A stretch of DNA of 43,909 bases from DASULK01 sp036381835 (GCA_036381835.1 DASVCA010000211.1:1-43909), one strand, 5' to 3'. Shown: positions 20,943 to 27,504, numbered from the stretch's first letter. Notes: generated by a model from the sequence alone, not told the origin. Numbers and translations are program-made.

Positions 20943-21868
20943 TGGGCCTTCTCCTTCATCTTCTTGACTAGCCGGTTGAGCACCCGGATGGATTCGGTGA
21001 GGGAGGCGGCCCAGTCGCGTACCTCGGCGACGTTGAGTCCGTCGAGGTCGTCGAGGATGAGCCGGACTCCCATGGCCATGCCGTCGAGACCGTGGACGGT
21101 TTCGGCAATGACCCGGTTGGGATCGAGGCGACGGGCACTGCGCCCCATCGCCGCGTCTGCGGGGATCTCCAGCCCCATCGCGCGGACCATCGTCCGCACG
21201 GCCTCTCCGCTACGGCCGAGGCGATCGGCGATCTGCTTCGAGGTGTGTCCTTCCGCCGCCATGCGGCGGATGACCTCTCGACGCCGGAGCGTGGCCCAGG
21301 TCGTCCGGTCAGACGGGTCGGGGACGACCATCTCGTCCTCGTCCGCCATGGCGGCGTCCCGGGCCTCCGCAGCCTCTTTCTTGGCGCGGACCTTCCGTAT
21401 GACGTTCGCTCGCGAGAGGTTGCCGTCCGAGCGCCCCTCGGCGATCGCGGCCTCGAACTGGTCGTCGGAAACGCCGTCGGTCATGGCGTAGGTGTCTGAC
21501 TGCTCCTGGCCGCCGATGAAGAACTGCGACGTGGACCTTTTCTCGACTGGAAAAGCTCGCTCGCCATTGCGCGCGATCTCGCCGGCCTCCTGGCCCCTCC
21601 GGATCGCGAGCCCGATGCCCCGCTCCGCCCGCCGCACGATCTCGGCGGCAGACAGCTGCGCGTCCTTGCCGAGCTGCTTCGACATGGTGTAGACGCGAAT
21701 CGCCTCGGCCTGGCACTTCATCTCGACGATCTGGTCAATGCCCCCGTGCTCCAGCGCATGGGCGAGCCACGTCTTAGCCCGCTCGCACGCCTGGATCACG
21801 TAGGCGCCCGGGTCGGCGGCCTGCTCGATCTCGATGGCGTAGTCGGGAATCGCCAGGTCAGTTCTCAT
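20939..21868 (-). CDS. HTH DNA-binding protein coupled to the ParB-like gene (309 aa)
   Basis: Helical N-terminal half, including EIVRRAERGIGLAIRRGQEA and ISRANVIRKVRAKKEAAEAR-type segments of the kind found in phage ParB-region or replication regulators. Residues 195-235 are a clear helix-turn-helix (RREVIRRMAAEGHTSKQIAD then RLGRSGEAVRTMVRAMG). The C-terminus is a coiled coil ending in LVKKMKEKAQ. ATG start. Likely an early DNA-binding protein acting with the ParB-like product. Confidence 0.78.
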   Translation of the reverse strand: MRTDLAIPDYAIEIEQAADPGAYVIQACERAKTWLAHALEHGGIDQIVEMKCQAEAIRVYTMSKQLGKDAQLSAAEIVRRAERGIGLAIRRGQEAGEIARNGERAFPVEKRSTSQFFIGGQEQSDTYAMTDGVSDDQFEAAIAEGRSDGNLSRANVIRKVRAKKEAAEARDAAMADEDEMVVPDPSDRTTWATLRRREVIRRMAAEGHTSKQIADRLGRSGEAVRTMVRAMGLEIPADAAMGRSARRLDPNRVIAETVHGLDGMAMGVRLILDDLDGLNVAEVRDWAASLTESIRVLNRLVKKMKEKAQ

Positions 21869-22040
21869 CGCTCACCGCCCCACGTCGCAGGCCACCCCGT
21901 CCCCTCATCCCCACAGCGGGGACGGGGTGGCCGCTGGGCCCGGGAGCCGCCGAGCTCGACCGGGCAGATCCGAGCGCCGGGGAAGAAGCGCGCTCGGACG
22001 TAGGACCGGACGCGTGGCTGGTTTCGCGTCCGGGGATCAT
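21858..22040 (-). CDS. 60-residue Ser/Gly/Pro-rich protein
   Basis: ATG at 22040 overlaps the stop of the gene before it (ATGA), and its end overlaps the HTH gene by 11 nt. Low-complexity composition without a recognisable fold. Coupling is the only evidence for translation; the composition would also fit a non-coding frame. Confidence 0.42.
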   Translation of the reverse strand: MIPGRETSHASGPTSERASSPALGSARSSSAAPGPSGHPVPAVGMRGRGGLRRGAVSDEN

Positions 22041-22198
22041 CGGGACACCACCGCGGCGAGTGCCGGGAGCGACACGAGCAGCAGCAGGATCAGCGCGCAG
22101 CCGCCGGACTTCCCGCCACCGCCGCTACGCCGGGAGACGTTGACCTTCCGGGGGCGGGGGGTGCGGACGTGGGGGCGGCGGGTGCCACGGGCGGCCAT
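22037..22198 (-). CDS. 53-residue basic single-pass membrane protein
   Basis: ATG at 22198 shares a base with the excisionase stop (TGATG). The N-terminus is very basic (RGTRRPHVRTPRPRKVNVSR), then a Gly-rich hinge and the hydrophobic segment CALILLLLVSLPALAAVV. Membrane protein with a cytoplasmic, possibly nucleic-acid-binding tail. Function unknown. Confidence 0.6.
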   Translation of the reverse strand: MAARGTRRPHVRTPRPRKVNVSRRSGGGGKSGGCALILLLLVSLPALAAVVSR

Positions 22199-22389
22199 CA
22201 GGCTGCGCCCGACTTGGTGGACTCGCCGGCCACGATCGAGGCGATGTAGTCGCGGTTGAAGCGCTTGACGCCGAGCACGTCGACGAACTCCAGTCGGCCC
22301 TCACGGCACCAGCGGTGGATCGTCTCGTCAGTGAGCCGAAGCGCTTCGGCGACTTCCGCCACCGTCAGAAGCTCGGGAAGCCGTGTCAT
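22198..22389 (-). CDS. xis: excisionase / MerR-type HTH protein (Xis-like)
   Basis: 63 residues from the ATG at 22389. LPELLTVAEVAEALRLTDET, IHRWCREGRLEFVDVLG and VKRFNRDYIASIV form the winged helix of the excisionase family. It is the first leftward early gene, divergent from the repressor and 600 bp from the integrase, so it fits a recombination directionality factor switched on at induction. The ATG lies 7 nt after a TACCGT -10 box, which makes the mRNA leaderless; the upstream in-frame start (residue -8) would precede the transcript. Confidence 0.85.
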   Translation of the reverse strand: MTRLPELLTVAEVAEALRLTDETIHRWCREGRLEFVDVLGVKRFNRDYIASIVAGESTKSGAA

Positions 22390-22484
22390 GGACGGAACGG
22401 TAGACCCGCGCACCGAACCGTGTCAAGGACGGGTTACCGTCCGTTCGTCTTGCGCCGCGTGTCATTGTCGGTAGTCTGTGTCAC
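22390..22484. promoter_or_regulatory. divergent leaderless promoters with central operator (lysis/lysogeny switch)
   Basis: Leftward promoter for xis: -35 TTGACA (22426-22421), 18-nt spacer, -10 TACCGT (22402-22397), ATG 7 nt later. Rightward promoter for the repressor: -35 TTGCGC (22450-22455), 16-nt spacer, -10 TAGTCT (22472-22477), ATG 7 nt later. Between them lies GGACGG-gtta-CCGTCC (22427-22442), touching the leftward -35. A GGACGG half site recurs at 22390-22395 between the leftward -10 and its start codon. This fits repressor binding that shuts off xis. Confidence 0.75.
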
Positions 22485-22916
22485 ATGACCACCGAAGCGA
22501 TCAAGTCAGAGCAGCAGTGGATCCCCACTACGGACACGTTCGCTGCCCGACTGGCGCTGGTGCGCCACCGGATGGGCTGGAACATCAAGGAGGCCGCGCG
22601 GGAGTGCGGTGTCGGCGCCGCGACCTGGCGCGACTGGGAGACAGCCGGCGCGATGCCACGCAACCTGGTCACGATCGCCATGACGATCGCCACCCGCACC
22701 GGCTGCGACTACCTGTGGCTCGTCCACGGGCCCGGTAGGGGAGGGGCGGCCACTAGTCAGAGTTATTCAACGGTCCGCGTCGTCGCCAGGGTCAAGCCCC
22801 CTGTCGAACGTCCCGTCGAACGGCCTCCCCACCTGCGCAACCCCGCCCGATCGGTCCGCCAGACCCGTCCGCTGGTCGGTGTGGGGCTCCGTCCACACAC
22901 ACCTGTCGCCGTGTAG
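22485..22916 (+). CDS. immunity repressor, Cro/CI-type HTH
   Basis: 143 residues. The HTH lies at about 20-62 (ARLALVRHRMGWNIKEAARE then CGVGAATWRDWETAGAMPRN), followed by a short helical cap (TIAMTIATRTGCDYLWLVHG) as in actinophage immunity repressors. The C-terminal 55 residues are Pro/Arg/Val-rich without a peptidase (LexA-type) domain, so control by RecA-driven autocleavage is unlikely. It is translated from a leaderless message beginning at its ATG and lies directly upstream of the integrase. Confidence 0.85.
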   Translation: MTTEAIKSEQQWIPTTDTFAARLALVRHRMGWNIKEAARECGVGAATWRDWETAGAMPRNLVTIAMTIATRTGCDYLWLVHGPGRGGAATSQSYSTVRVVARVKPPVERPVERPPHLRNPARSVRQTRPLVGVGLRPHTPVAV

Positions 22917-22945
22917 TCGGCCGATCACGGAACGGATGGCGGACG

Positions 22946-23806
22946 GTGGCGGCTCTGGCGCAAGTGCAGTATCACGAGATGGGAAGCCAACTTCTGGACC
23001 TGCACCTGGACCACCTGATGGCCAGCGGCAAGTCCGACAAGACGATCGAGGTCCGAAGGTCCGTCCTCCGGCGCCTCCACGACCGACTCCCGTTCGGCCT
23101 GGCCTATGCGGCCACCGAACAGATCCTCGCCTGGTTCGCCGACCTCCGCGCCCACGGCCGGTCCCGGTGGACCCTGTCGATCTACCAGTACCACGTCACC
23201 AGCTTCTACCGGTGGGCGACGGGTGCCGGGTTTCTCGACGGAGACCCCGCCCGAGGCATCGACCGGATCACCGCGCCGCGTTGCGTTCCCGACCCGGTCA
23301 CCGATGAGGAGCTGGCGGCGGCCCTCCTCCTACCCGACCCGTGGCGGTCGGTCGTCGCGCTCGCCGCGTACGCCGGGATGCGGTGCTCCGAGGTCGCGGC
23401 CTGCCACCGCAACCACATCACGGCTGAGAGGATCATGATCCCGCACGGCAAGGGCGACAAGCCCGGCTCCGTCCCCACCCACCCGTACCTGTGGGAATTG
23501 CTGGAACCGAGATCCGGGCTGATCGTCACCAACCGCGAGGGTGAGCCGGTCAGCGGCAACTGGGTGTCCCGCCGTACCCGCGCGAAGTTGGCCAAGGCCG
23601 GGCTGAAGGGCGTCCACCCGCACCGGTTCCGACACTGGTACGGCACCACCATCCAGGCCTCGACCGGCGACATCCGGGTCACCCAGGAGTTGATGCGCCA
23701 CTCCAGCATCTCCTCAACCATGGGCTACACGCTCGTCACCGGAGCAGCCCGCACCGCGGCCGTCTCCGCACTGCCCGTTCCGGATACGGCGGCACCGGCC
23801 AGGTAG
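22946..23806 (+). CDS. int: tyrosine integrase
   Basis: 286 residues from the GTG at 22946; a GTG at 22964 and an ATG at 22979 are alternatives. The SAM-like N-terminal domain (15-100) is followed by the catalytic domain with AYAGMRCSEV (Arg146), GKGDKPG (Lys), HPHRFRHW (His226, Arg229), MRHSS (His252) and nucleophile Tyr261 in TMGYTLV. It catalyses site-specific insertion and, with Xis, excision. It is shorter than many actinophage integrases because no N-terminal arm-binding domain precedes the SAM domain. A terminator follows 30 nt after the stop. Confidence 0.95.
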   Translation: MAALAQVQYHEMGSQLLDLHLDHLMASGKSDKTIEVRRSVLRRLHDRLPFGLAYAATEQILAWFADLRAHGRSRWTLSIYQYHVTSFYRWATGAGFLDGDPARGIDRITAPRCVPDPVTDEELAAALLLPDPWRSVVALAAYAGMRCSEVAACHRNHITAERIMIPHGKGDKPGSVPTHPYLWELLEPRSGLIVTNREGEPVSGNWVSRRTRAKLAKAGLKGVHPHRFRHWYGTTIQASTGDIRVTQELMRHSSISSTMGYTLVTGAARTAAVSALPVPDTAAPAR

Positions 23807-23836
23807 AAGCTGGCCGGTGCCATGCACAGAATGAAG

Positions 23837-23877
23837 CAAGGACCCGCCCCAGTAAACGCACCGGGGGCGGGTCCTTG
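23837..23877. terminator. bidirectional terminator between integrase and GntR-type gene
   Basis: CAAGGACCCGCCCC (23837-23850) is the perfect complement of GGGGCGGGTCCTTG (23864-23877), a 14-bp stem with a 13-nt loop. It stands between convergent genes and would stop transcription in both directions. The tails are not strongly T-rich. Confidence 0.85.
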
Positions 23878-23880
23878 CCC

Positions 23881-24171
23881 TTACTCGCTTTGCTGGTCAG
23901 GCTCCTCGTCGGGCACGAACACGCCGATACCCTGCTGGCCACGCAGTTCCTCGCGGACGATCATCATCGACACCGCGTGTCGAACGGTCGAAGCAGCCAA
24001 GGTCTGGCTGCGGAACTTGGCCCGGTAGAACTCGACCAACTCCCGGGTCGACGGCAACTTCTCGCCCGGCTGCCACTCGCCGGACTCGATGCGCGCGAGG
24101 AGGTCTGCGCGGATCCGCGCATGGTACGGCTCGGCCATGACGATGCTCCCTGCTAGACCAGCCGATCCCAT
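23881..24171 (-). CDS. GntR-type winged-helix regulator (96 aa)
   Basis: ATG at 24171 with GAGGAGG nine bases upstream; the long N-terminal extension of this frame is not used. PYHARIRADLLARIESGEWQ, PGEKLPSTRELVEFY and STVRHAVSMMIVREE followed by LRGQQGIGVFV are the HTH and wing of the GntR family. There is no effector-binding domain, so it is of the short type found in plasmids and integrative elements (KorSA-like). Convergent to the integrase and divergent from the small genes at 24.5 kb, which it may control. Confidence 0.85.
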   Translation of the reverse strand: MGSAGLAGSIVMAEPYHARIRADLLARIESGEWQPGEKLPSTRELVEFYRAKFRSQTLAASTVRHAVSMMIVREELRGQQGIGVFVPDEEPDQQSE

Positions 24172-24467
24172 CACGATCACCTCCTCGGGTTCAAGCGCCT
24201 GGCGCGCACTGTTGACTTTACCGGCAATGCGCGTAAGGATGACTGACGTTCCCCTGCTAGACACTCGGGAACAGCCGGCCGAACCTCCACGGGTCGACCG
24301 GACCCCCCGGCCGGGCGCGGATGCCAACCTCACAGACGGCCCGACGCGCCCGGCCACCCCGGCCCGGCCCCTGCACCGGGCCGGAACCCCTCTCCCGTGT
24401 GTCCCACCTGGGGTGGCGCGCTTGCCCCACGGCCGCGCTGCTCCGGGTGGGCTCCAAGGAGGACGAG
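24172..24467. promoter_or_regulatory. rightward promoter and 5' leader upstream of small genes
   Basis: 296 nt without a certain gene. On the plus strand TTGACT (24212-24217), a 16-nt spacer and TAAGGA (24234-24239) form a good promoter. The leader of about 220 nt holds CCGGCCCGG (24359-24367) pairing with CCGGGCCGG (24376-24384). The 11-mer CCCTGCTAGAC occurs at 24252-24262 and at 24148-24158 (inside the GntR-type gene), flanking the promoter; it could be a regulator site. An in-frame extension of the next gene back to 24321 exists but lacks a ribosome site. Confidence 0.55.
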
Positions 24468-24620
24468 ATGAGACTCCGTCGCCGCCCCACCCTCGTCGAC
24501 CGGCTCGCCGCTCGCGTCGTCGGGCTCCGCGGGGACCTCGTCGACCAGGTGGCCGGGGCCATCGCGGCCGAAGAGGCGCGCTGGACCTGGGCCGAGATCG
24601 AACGGCTACGGCGTGCCTAA
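24468..24620 (+). CDS. 50-residue basic helical protein
   Basis: ATG at 24468 with a strong AAGGAGG six bases upstream. MRLRRRPTLVDRLAARVVGL then a helix with VDQVAGAIAAEEARWTWAE. It overlaps the next gene by 8 nt. The Arg-rich start and amphipathic helices are all that can be seen; function unknown. Confidence 0.65.
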   Translation: MRLRRRPTLVDRLAARVVGLRGDLVDQVAGAIAAEEARWTWAEIERLRRA

Positions 24621-24792
24621 GATCATCGCGGCACTCATGGTCGCCGGCACCCTGCTCATGGGCTTCGGCGTCGTCGCCGAGATCGCCGAGGCGCCGGAAC
24701 CGCGCACCACCAGTACGCGCTCACCGCTGCTGGCTGAGGACTGGCTGCTCGACTGGGCCATCCGGATCCGGCGGGAGATCCCACCGGGATGA
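24613..24792 (+). CDS. 59-residue protein with N-terminal membrane helix
   Basis: GTG at 24613 inside the end of the previous gene, to the TGA at 24790-24792. Residues 4-22 (IIAALMVAGTLLMGFGVVAE) form a signal anchor, followed by a Pro/Thr linker and an amphipathic C-terminus (LLAEDWLLDWAIRIRREIPP). Probably membrane-attached. Unknown function. Confidence 0.58.
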   Translation: MPKIIAALMVAGTLLMGFGVVAEIAEAPEPRTTSTRSPLLAEDWLLDWAIRIRREIPPG

Positions 24793-24844
24793 TGCGTCGG
24801 GGCGGAGAGTGGTCGACCAGCACCCGCCAGTCTCCGCCCCGGCC

Positions 24845-25162
24845 TCAGCAGCCGAGTTCCTGCATGCGCTCGTCGACAGCGGCCATGTAGGACAGGTTGA
24901 TCTCTGCCGCGTCGGTGTCGTGGCGACGGAGCGCGCTGCTCTGCAATCCGCTGTACATGTCGAACCGGCCTTGGAGTATCTGGCAGTCGGTGAGTGAGTC
25001 GATGCTGTCGTACTCCGACTCTGCGCCGGGTCGGCCGCCGAAGTCCAGGTCGATGCCGGTGTACGCGGCGATGAAGCAGCCGATCAGCAGGAAGCCTAGG
25101 AGTACGCCGAGGATGGCTCGGCCCCAGTGGGTGGGCGTCTTGGGTTCCTGTCCGACCGTCAT
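24845..25162 (-). CDS. 105-residue membrane-anchored protein
   Basis: ATG at 25162 (MTVGQEPKTPTHWGRAILGV). One membrane helix (AILGVLLGFLLIGCFIAAYT) and an outer domain with DCQILQGRFDMYSGLQSSAL and a C-terminal Cys, suggesting a secreted helical domain with one disulfide. Expressed after the ribbon-helix-helix gene. It could be a lysogenic surface protein affecting superinfection; no direct evidence. Confidence 0.68.
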   Translation of the reverse strand: MTVGQEPKTPTHWGRAILGVLLGFLLIGCFIAAYTGIDLDFGGRPGAESEYDSIDSLTDCQILQGRFDMYSGLQSSALRRHDTDAAEINLSYMAAVDERMQELGC

Positions 25163-25185
25163 ACCGGACAGGGTGGCAGATCCTG

Positions 25186-25401
25186 TCACGTACCCCGATC
25201 GGATGATCGGCTGGGGTCCAGCGCCTCGGCACCGAATGGGTGCGGCCGCGGTCGTTGAGGCAGCTTGGCGCCGGGCTCGCGCACGTACCAGCGGATGAAC
25301 TCGCGGAGGAGGGCCGAGCGGTCCTCGGTGAGCGCGCCGAGGCGCTGCCACAGCTCCTCGTCGAGTCGCAGGGTGATGTTGGGTCGCCCACGTCGCGCCA
25401 T
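25186..25401 (-). CDS. ribbon-helix-helix (CopG/Arc-type) regulator
   Basis: 71 residues. The ribbon is RPNITLRLDEELWQRL and the two helices follow (GALTEDRSALLREFIRWYVR). A basic Pro-rich tail completes it. The ATG lies 8 nt after a TATAGT -10 box, so the message is leaderless. Palindromes in the intergenic DNA upstream are the expected autoregulatory sites. It may be the antitoxin or copy-control type regulator of the rightward gene set. Confidence 0.85.
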   Translation of the reverse strand: MARRGRPNITLRLDEELWQRLGALTEDRSALLREFIRWYVREPGAKLPQRPRPHPFGAEALDPSRSSDRGT

Positions 25402-25453
25402 GGGAAGTGACTATACACTCGGCCTTGCATGTGACTAGTCACTGTGCTACCAT
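25402..25453. promoter_or_regulatory. overlapping divergent promoters with palindromic operator
   Basis: Plus strand: -35 TTGCAT (25425-25430), 17-nt spacer, -10 TACCAT (25448-25453). The perfect 12-bp palindrome GTGACTAGTCAC (25431-25442) fills most of that spacer. Minus strand: -10 TATAGT (25415-25410) with TAGTCA (25437-25432) as a likely -35. GTGACTA recurs in the same orientation at 25407-25413, 24 bp away. One dimeric regulator bound here would block both promoters. Confidence 0.75.
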
Positions 25454-25731
25454 GGAGGTACAACAGAAGAGCGGGACACCACTCAGGGGCAGGTCAGCCG
25501 AGGCAGTCGCCCTGAGGTCGTGAACCAGCCCGACTCGACACCGAACAGCAAGACATCAGCCCCAGGCAGACGACACCGCACACGCGACCGGCGCCGGGGC
25601 CACGGACCGCGAGACGCAGCAGCGCGCAGGCGCTTGACCACCGGCCAGTAAGTCGGGGCTGCCACCAGGTGCGACTCCTGGCAGGTCCACTCCCGCCGCC
25701 ACCAAGAGCGGCCAGTCGGATGGAGACCGAC
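25454..25731 (+). other. 278-nt leader before the 66-residue gene
   Basis: Transcribed from the promoter at 25425-25453. The only frame of note is a GTG-initiated 43-codon ORF (25520-25651) giving a very basic peptide (RRHRTRDRRRGHGPRD) with no good ribosome site. I see no stable long hairpin. It may be untranslated or hold a micro-ORF. Confidence 0.4.
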
Positions 25732-25932
25732 ATGCTCAAGCTCGACACCGCCGCCGTCCTGACCGACCTTAACGGCGAGCCCGTCATCCGGATCAACCCC
25801 TGCGGCGACGCCACGCTGGTCGTCGAGGGCGAGGTCGTGGACCCGATCGAGGCCCGCGAGTTCTGGATCAGCAACGGCGGCGACGAGTGGGAGTTCGACC
25901 AGGCCGAGGCCTACGTCGACTCGCTCCGCTGA
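25732..25932 (+). CDS. 66-residue acidic protein
   Basis: ATG at 25732 with GGAG seven bases upstream; an ATG 12 nt earlier is less well placed. MLKLDTAAVLTDLNGEPVIR, then DATLVVEGEVVDPIEAREFW and a C-terminal acidic helix. A small alpha/beta fold with many Asp/Glu; the family is not recognised. A hairpin follows the stop by 16 nt. Confidence 0.68.
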   Translation: MLKLDTAAVLTDLNGEPVIRINPCGDATLVVEGEVVDPIEAREFWISNGGDEWEFDQAEAYVDSLR

Positions 25933-25948
25933 ACCTGACAGTTCCGGT

Positions 25949-25971
25949 CCCGCCGGTCTCGTACCGGCGGG
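25949..25971 (+). terminator. hairpin after the 66-residue gene
   Basis: CCCGCCGGT (25949-25957), loop CTCGT, ACCGGCGGG (25963-25971): a perfect 9-bp GC stem without a T-run. It may be a terminator of the T-less actinobacterial type, or a stabilising 3' structure. Confidence 0.55.
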
Positions 25972-26064
25972 AGCCGTGGCCGTCAGGCCCCAAGCTTCAC
26001 CGCTCTGGAGTCGAGCGCACCCGCGCTCCTCGGGCGGCCAACCCCACTACCCCAGGAGGGGAAC

Positions 26065-26709
26065 ATGCAGAACGTCGTCGAGCAGACTCCCGGTCAGCGT
26101 TTCGCTACCGAGTACGGCTCCAAGGCCGTCGAGGAGATGCTCAAGACCATCGGCCTTACCAAGCGCCTCGCGCTCGGCATCGTCGTCGCCGTCATGGCGG
26201 TCAGCTTCCAGCACCAGCGGCACTACCTGCTCCACATCGGCATGGACCAGTTCGGCGCCGCGATCATCCCGCTCGTGATCGACGCCCTCACGCTCCTGTG
26301 CGTGAAGGTCCTCTCGACTACCGGGATGCATCGCACCGCCAAGAGCATCGCCCTGATGTTCCTGGTGCTGCCGATCGCGGCGAGCGGCTACATCAACTTC
26401 GTTGGGTCGCCGAACGTCGCGGTCGGGGTCGTCTACCTGATCGCGGTCGCGTGCATCGCGGTCGCCGAGACGATCAAGGCGTTCATCAAGCCGGACTTCG
26501 TGTCGATCCTCGCCGAGGAGGACCGGGTCCAGCCGGCCAAGCAGGTCGGTCGTACCGCTGGGAAGAAGTGCGCCGAGGGGTGCACCTGCGGGAAGCACAA
26601 CCGCAAGCCCAAGCCGCGCAAGCGCACGCCGCGCGCGCCGAAGGCCGCTCCCGTATCGCCTGGCCGCGTGCCGGTCGACGAGCTGAACGCCGACATGGCG
26701 AAGGCGTAA
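26065..26709 (+). CDS. DUF2637-like integral membrane protein
   Basis: 214 residues; ATG with AGGAGGGG upstream. Four membrane segments between residues 28 and 145 (LALGIVVAVMAVSFQHQRHY, AAIIPLVIDALTLLCVKVLS, SIALMFLVLPIAASGYINFV, VAVGVVYLIAVACIAVAETI). The SFQHQ...PLVIDALTL pattern resembles DUF2637 proteins of actinomycete integrative elements and plasmids. The cytoplasmic tail has CAEGCTCGKHNRKPKPRKR, a Cys cluster followed by a Lys/Arg-rich region. It may act in element transfer, spread or exclusion. Confidence 0.72.
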   Translation: MQNVVEQTPGQRFATEYGSKAVEEMLKTIGLTKRLALGIVVAVMAVSFQHQRHYLLHIGMDQFGAAIIPLVIDALTLLCVKVLSTTGMHRTAKSIALMFLVLPIAASGYINFVGSPNVAVGVVYLIAVACIAVAETIKAFIKPDFVSILAEEDRVQPAKQVGRTAGKKCAEGCTCGKHNRKPKPRKRTPRAPKAAPVSPGRVPVDELNADMAKA

Positions 26710-26831
26710 CCCGGGCACCTGTCGGACCGAGCGGTCCGGCTGAACGCTCGGTAGCGTCGAGGGTGGTGCAGGGATCTCAGCCGGATCCCTGCACCGCTCC
26801 GTCCCTACCGGACGAGAGAGGAGGCCACGCC
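26710..26831 (+). promoter_or_regulatory. inter-gene RNA with mutually exclusive stems and a 12-bp hairpin
   Basis: CGGACC-gagc-GGTCCG (26723-26738) competes with ACCGAGCG (26726-26733) pairing with CGCTCGGT (26745-26752). Further on GGTGCAGGGATC (26765-26776) pairs perfectly with GATCCCTGCACC (26784-26795) round a 7-nt loop. The arrangement looks like an attenuator or a processed 3' end followed by the ribosome site GAGAGGAGG of the next gene. Confidence 0.5.
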
Positions 26832-27026
26832 GTGGCCAGCACCAAGGATCTGACCGCCGCCGAGGTGAGCGCCCTGCTCACCTCGGCTGGCGTCGACCTG
26901 TCGGAGTTGACCATCACCGACGACCCTGCGGTCTGGACCGACATCGAGACTGGCGTGAGCGGCACCTCGGTGCGGATCATCGGTCCGGCTGCGGCGAGGC
27001 GGATGGCCGGCCACAGTGCTGTATAA
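26832..27026 (+). CDS. 64-residue protein of unknown function
   Basis: GTG at 26832 with GAGAGGAGG upstream. ASTKDLTAAEVSALLTSAGV, then DLSELTITDDPAVWTDIETG and a closing strand TSVRIIGPAAARRMAGHSAV. A small helix plus sheet protein; last gene of the rightward set before the strong terminator. Similar short proteins occur behind membrane proteins in actinophages, but I cannot name a family. Confidence 0.65.
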   Translation: MASTKDLTAAEVSALLTSAGVDLSELTITDDPAVWTDIETGVSGTSVRIIGPAAARRMAGHSAV

Positions 27027-27115
27027 CGCGAGGCTCGCGAACGCGCCGTACCCGGATCGCGACGAGTGGACCCGCTGAACGCCCCCATGGAGTCGCAGGA
27101 CGACTGAAATGCAAG

Positions 27116-27170
27116 CAAACGCCCGCCCACTTGAGATCTCACGGTGAGATCTCAAGTGGGCGGGCGTTTG
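27116..27170. terminator. perfect 26-bp-stem bidirectional terminator
   Basis: 27116-27141 is the exact reverse complement of 27145-27170, with the 3-nt loop CGG. The stem starts CAAACGCCCGCCCAC and ends in TTTG on the right, so each strand leaves a short T-run. It separates the end of the rightward set from the end of the leftward late operon. Confidence 0.93.
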
Positions 27171-27291
27171 TCGTTTCGGGGCCGGCTCAGTTGGCGTCAG
27201 GTGACGAGTACCTGATCTCAACTGATCTGCTGCTACGGGAGTTGGCGCGTCAGGGTCACGCGCCAACAGAACGGGCGCTTCCGTTGGCGCG
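27171..27291. repeat. GTTGGCG(CG)TCAG repeats downstream of the holin gene
   Basis: The block starting GTTGGCG occurs at 27190 (GTTGGCGTCAGG), 27241 (GTTGGCGCGTCAGG) and 27283 (GTTGGCGCGTCAG), the last overlapping the holin stop. The second forms GTTGGCGCGT-cagggtc-ACGCGCCAAC (27241-27267), a 10-bp stem. A further GATCTCAACTGATC lies between. No gene here. It may be another terminator set or protein-binding iterons. Confidence 0.55.
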
Positions 27292-27483
27292 TCAGCCACG
27301 CTCGCGGAACTCGTACGGCGCGGCCGCCGGGGTGTTGGGGACGCTGTACACGCCCAGCGCGCCGAGGACGGCGAGGGCGATCGTGACCCACTCGGCCGCG
27401 GTCACGGCGTCATCGGACAGTGCGGCGGTGATCGCCACCCCAGCCGCCACCACGGCGGCGACGATGCTCTTGGCGTACTTCAT
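27292..27483 (-). CDS. holin candidate (63 aa, two membrane segments)
   Basis: ATG at 27483 (MKYAKSIVAAVVAAGVAITA). Two hydrophobic segments (SIVAAVVAAGVAITAALS and VTIALAVLGALGVYSVP) separated by a short acidic turn, and a charged C-terminus (YEFRERG): a class II holin topology. It is the last gene of the late operon, beyond the endolysin. It would make the membrane permeable for the amidase at the end of infection. Confidence 0.72.
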   Translation of the reverse strand: MKYAKSIVAAVVAAGVAITAALSDDAVTAAEWVTIALAVLGALGVYSVPNTPAAAPYEFRERG

Positions 27484-27504
27484 GGTGCTCCTCCGTACTC
27501 TCGT

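Noticed and set aside
22879..23307. Alternative frame overlapping the integrase start
   Set aside because: It runs over the integrase N-terminal domain in another frame and becomes Pro/Arg-rich nonsense; integrase motifs are complete in the other frame.
25452..25523. 23-codon ATG frame starting in the -10 box of the rightward promoter
   Set aside because: The start codon lies upstream of the expected transcript start, so it cannot be translated from this promoter.
27171..27291. GTTGGCG repeats as a CRISPR array
   Set aside because: Only three imperfect units with unequal spacing (about 51 and 42 nt) and no cas genes.
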